From: Rhodospirillales bacterium
GTDB taxonomy: Bacteria; Pseudomonadota; Alphaproteobacteria; Acetobacterales; Acetobacteraceae
Assembly: GCA_025352915.1 (NCBI GenBank)
Contig: JANXSA010000252.1
Location: forward strand, 1 to 7,379
Length of the DNA stretch: 7,379 bases
Direction: 5' to 3'
In this document: positions 5,124 to 7,379 of the stretch, piece by piece
Numbering within the stretch: position 1 is the stretch's first letter
Layout: every line of letters starts with the position of its first letter
The notes under the pieces: model-generated
Seen by the model: the letters and a program-made list of their open reading frames with translations, nothing else
Database searches by the model: none
Told to the model about the DNA's origin: nothing
Made by a program: the position numbers and the translations under genes

Positions 5124-7330
5124 TGCGCGCGCTCTTCTGTCTGCTCGCCTTCCTCCTGGCCACCCCCGCCATGGCCCAACCTGCCTTGTCCGGCCGCGCC
5201 CAACCCGATCGTGACGCCCCGGTCTACTACCTCGCCGACACCGTCGAATACGACCGCGACCGCGGCCTCGTCACCCTGACTGGCCACGTCGAATTCTGGC
5301 AAGGCGCCCGCATGCTCCTGGCCGACAAGGTCACCTACGACCGCAATTCCGGCGTCGCCGCCGCCATCGGCCGCGTCACCCTGCTCGAAGACGACGGCCA
5401 GACCGTCTTCGCCGATTACGCCGAGCTATCCAGCGGCATGAAGGACGGCGTCATGGCCGGCATGCGCGCCCTCCTCGCCCAAAACGGCCGCCTCGCCGCC
5501 AACGGCGCCCGCCGCACCGACGCCCGCGTCAACGAACTGAGCCGCGCCGTCTACTCCACCTGCGACCTCTGCCCCACCGACCCCAGCCGCGCCCCCCTCT
5601 GGCAACTCCGCGCCCGCGAAGTCATCCAGGACAAAGACAACAAGCGCCTCGAATACCACGACGCCGTGCTCGACATGTTCGGCATCCCGGTCATGTACAC
5701 CCCGTTCCTGACCCACCCCGACCCCACCGAAAAGCGCGCCAGCGGCATCCTCGTCCCCGCAATCGGCTTCTCCAAGCGCCTCGGCGCCTATGCCACCGTG
5801 CCCTATTACTGGGTGATCGACGACAGCTCGGACGCCACCATCACCCCCCTGGTCGCCTCCCGCAACGGCCCCGCCATCGACCTGGAATACCGCCGCCGCT
5901 TCAACAACGGCCGCATCACCATCGACAGCTCGCTGGCCAACCACCGCAGCACCGTCGGCGGTCCCAACGGCCGCAGCAGCCCCGCCGGCCACATTTTCGC
6001 CAAGGGCCTGTTCGCCATCGACGACACCTGGCGCTGGGGCTTCGACATCAACCGCGCCAGCTCGCTGCGTTACATGCGCGACTTCCGCGTCCAGAACTGG
6101 GCGCCAGTCCTGCAGACCCAGATCTACCTCGAAGGCTTCGGCCAGGGCTCCTACACCCGCCTGGACGCCCGCGCCTACCAAGGCCTGGCCAGCACCGTCA
6201 TCGCCCGCCGCCTGCCGCTGATCGCGCCATATTACCAATACAGCTACGCCGGCGAGCAGGACCGCCTCGGCGGCCGCATCGGCCTGGATTTCGACGTCCT
6301 GAACATCATGCGCACCGAAGGCAGCACCACCCGCCGCGCCCGCCTCTCCACCACCTGGGAACGCCCGGACACCGACCGCTTCGGCGGCGTCTGGAACCTC
6401 AAGCTCCGCCTGGACAGCGCCGCCTATGCCGCCTCCCAGTTCGACCAGCTGCCGAACTTCGCCGCCGCCCGCCAAACCAATGCCTCCCAGGCGATGCCAA
6501 CCGCCGCCCTGCAATGGCGCTGGCCGCTGGTCCGCCACACCGGCGAATGGGGCACCCAGATCGTCGAACCCATCCTGCAAATCGCCGCCTCGCCGCGCGG
6601 CGCCAGCTACCTGCGCAGCCGCACCCGCATCCCCAACGAAGACAGCTTCGACTTCGAATTCACCGACGCCAACCTGTTCGCGCTCAACCGCTTCCCGGGG
6701 ATCGACCGGCTCGAAGGCGGCGTGCGCGCCGCCGGTGCCCTGCGCGGCGCCTGGACCCTGCCCTCCGGCGCCAAGCTCGAAGCCCTGGTCGGCCAGTCCT
6801 GGCGCCTCGCCCGTGACCCCGCCTTCCCCGCCGCCTCCGGCCTGCGCGACACCGCGTCCGACATCGTCAGCCGCGCAACCGTCGCCCCGGTGCCCTGGCT
6901 CGACCTCACCTCGCGCCAGCGCTTCGACCGCCGCAGCTTCCAGCCGCGCTTCATCGACGCCCTGGCCACCGTCGGCGACGAACGCCTGCGCCTGACCGGC
7001 GGCTATATCTACACCACCACCAACCCGTTCCTGTTCTACGAAAACGCCGCCGCCCTGACCGCGCCAACCAAGCCGCGCAACGAAGGAACCGCCGGCATCT
7101 CCACCAAGCTCACCGACCATTGGCGCATGTCCGCCTATGCCCGCCGCGACCTGCGCACCGCCAAAGGCGTCAGCGACGGAATGCGCCTGACCTACGAAGA
7201 CGAGTGCTTCATCTTCGACATCAACCTCGCCCGCCGTCACACCGCCATCAACGGCGACAACGGTGCCACCCTGCTGCTGTTCCAGATCACCTTCAAAACC
7301 GTCGGCCAGTTCGGGTTCAACACGCTGTAG
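5123..7330 (+). CDS. lptD: LPS-assembly protein LptD, outer-membrane barrel
   Basis: A 735-residue outer-membrane protein that, with the lipoprotein LptE, inserts lipopolysaccharide into the outer leaflet. MRALFCLLAFLLATPAMA is a signal peptide, with cleavage likely after AMA at residue 18. The periplasmic LptA-like jellyroll (about 33-140) contains LADTVEYDRDRGLVTLTGHV. The family block STCDLCPTDPSRAPLW (145-160) and YTPFLTHPDPTEKRASGIL (192-210) follow. The barrel domain has the conserved IPNEDSFDFEFTDANLFALN (503-522) and RFPGIDRLEGG (523-533), and ends in beta-strands including TFKTVGQFGF. Mature cysteines are Cys147, Cys150 and Cys695, so any disulphide scheme differs from the four-cysteine E. 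coli protein. GAGGA lies 6 bases ahead of the ATG, which overlaps the lptG stop. surA, pdxA and rsmA often follow in proteobacteria but are beyond this window. Confidence 0.96.
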   Translation: MRALFCLLAFLLATPAMAQPALSGRAQPDRDAPVYYLADTVEYDRDRGLVTLTGHVEFWQGARMLLADKVTYDRNSGVAAAIGRVTLLEDDGQTVFADYAELSSGMKDGVMAGMRALLAQNGRLAANGARRTDARVNELSRAVYSTCDLCPTDPSRAPLWQLRAREVIQDKDNKRLEYHDAVLDMFGIPVMYTPFLTHPDPTEKRASGILVPAIGFSKRLGAYATVPYYWVIDDSSDATITPLVASRNGPAIDLEYRRRFNNGRITIDSSLANHRSTVGGPNGRSSPAGHIFAKGLFAIDDTWRWGFDINRASSLRYMRDFRVQNWAPVLQTQIYLEGFGQGSYTRLDARAYQGLASTVIARRLPLIAPYYQYSYAGEQDRLGGRIGLDFDVLNIMRTEGSTTRRARLSTTWERPDTDRFGGVWNLKLRLDSAAYAASQFDQLPNFAAARQTNASQAMPTAALQWRWPLVRHTGEWGTQIVEPILQIAASPRGASYLRSRTRIPNEDSFDFEFTDANLFALNRFPGIDRLEGGVRAAGALRGAWTLPSGAKLEALVGQSWRLARDPAFPAASGLRDTASDIVSRATVAPVPWLDLTSRQRFDRRSFQPRFIDALATVGDERLRLTGGYIYTTTNPFLFYENAAALTAPTKPRNEGTAGISTKLTDHWRMSAYARRDLRTAKGVSDGMRLTYEDECFIFDINLARRHTAINGDNGATLLLFQITFKTVGQFGFNTL

Positions 7331-7360
7331 GTGAAGGCAGGAAGCCAAGTGGCAGAAAGA

Positions 7361-7379
7361 TTCTTCTTTTTGTGAACAA
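7361..7379. repeat. A/T-rich inverted repeat cut by the window end
   Basis: After 30 bases downstream of the lptD stop the sequence becomes TTCTTCTTTTTGTGAACAA and the window ends. TTGT-GA-ACAA (the last 10 bases) is palindromic, so a matching AAAGAA-type arm is expected just outside. Similar sequence is common between genes in Acetobacteraceae as I recall. It could serve as the terminator of lptD, but only half is visible. Confidence 0.35.

Noticed and set aside
4037..5302. 421-codon minus-strand frame across the lptG-lptD junction
   Set aside because: It is antisense to two confident genes and has low-complexity Arg/Ser/Ala composition without motifs or a ribosome binding site.
5426..7348. 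640-codon open frame antisense to lptD
   Set aside because: Its translation is dominated by Gly, Ala, Val and acidic residues with no domain. It is the complement of a C-ending codon pattern in a certain gene, and such frames are expected in DNA this rich in GC.

Overview
The window looks like chromosomal DNA from a GC-rich alphaproteobacterium. The order lptG-lptD, the alphaproteobacterial form of both proteins, and the style of the intergenic DNA (GC hairpins around 55-96, A/T-rich inverted repeats near 3880-3908 and 7361-7379) suggest Acetobacteraceae or a relative in the Rhodospirillales. The family-level placement rests on my memory of such intergenic repeats and is an inference.

Layout: positions 1-106 hold two compact GC-rich hairpins and no gene I can assign. 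On the minus strand, a glutathione S-transferase-like gene (1635 to 1006) is followed after 5 bases by a metallo-beta-lactamase-fold hydrolase (1000 to 107). Divergently, on the plus strand from 1721, a tight three-gene operon encodes the two subunits of a family I CoA-transferase (PcaI/PcaJ- or ScoA/ScoB-like) and an alpha/beta-hydrolase (to 3880). The genes overlap by 4 bases or are separated by 1. A 130-base spacer then carries an A/T-rich hairpin, a good sigma70-like promoter and a possible leaderless 11-codon ORF. lptG (4011-5123) and lptD (5123-7330) follow as a translationally coupled pair, and the window ends inside an A/T-rich intergenic repeat.

Function: lptG and lptD are envelope genes. 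LptG is one permease subunit of the LptB2FG lipopolysaccharide extractor, and LptD is the outer-membrane barrel that inserts lipopolysaccharide into the outer leaflet. The left half looks catabolic: CoA activation of an acid by CoA transfer, plus hydrolase and GST functions of unknown substrate. No regulator, thiolase or ring-cleavage gene is visible, so the substrate cannot be fixed from this window.

Most noteworthy points: the alpha/beta-hydrolase has Ala where the nucleophilic Ser should be; the CoA-transferase A subunit departs from its family signatures; the lptG promoter places its predicted start of transcription on the first base of a small ORF that ends 3 bases before lptG; and the strand G/C skew changes sign inside the hydrolase gene. 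I see no defence system, mobile element, CRISPR array or RNA gene. Most of the window is ordinary housekeeping and accessory metabolism.
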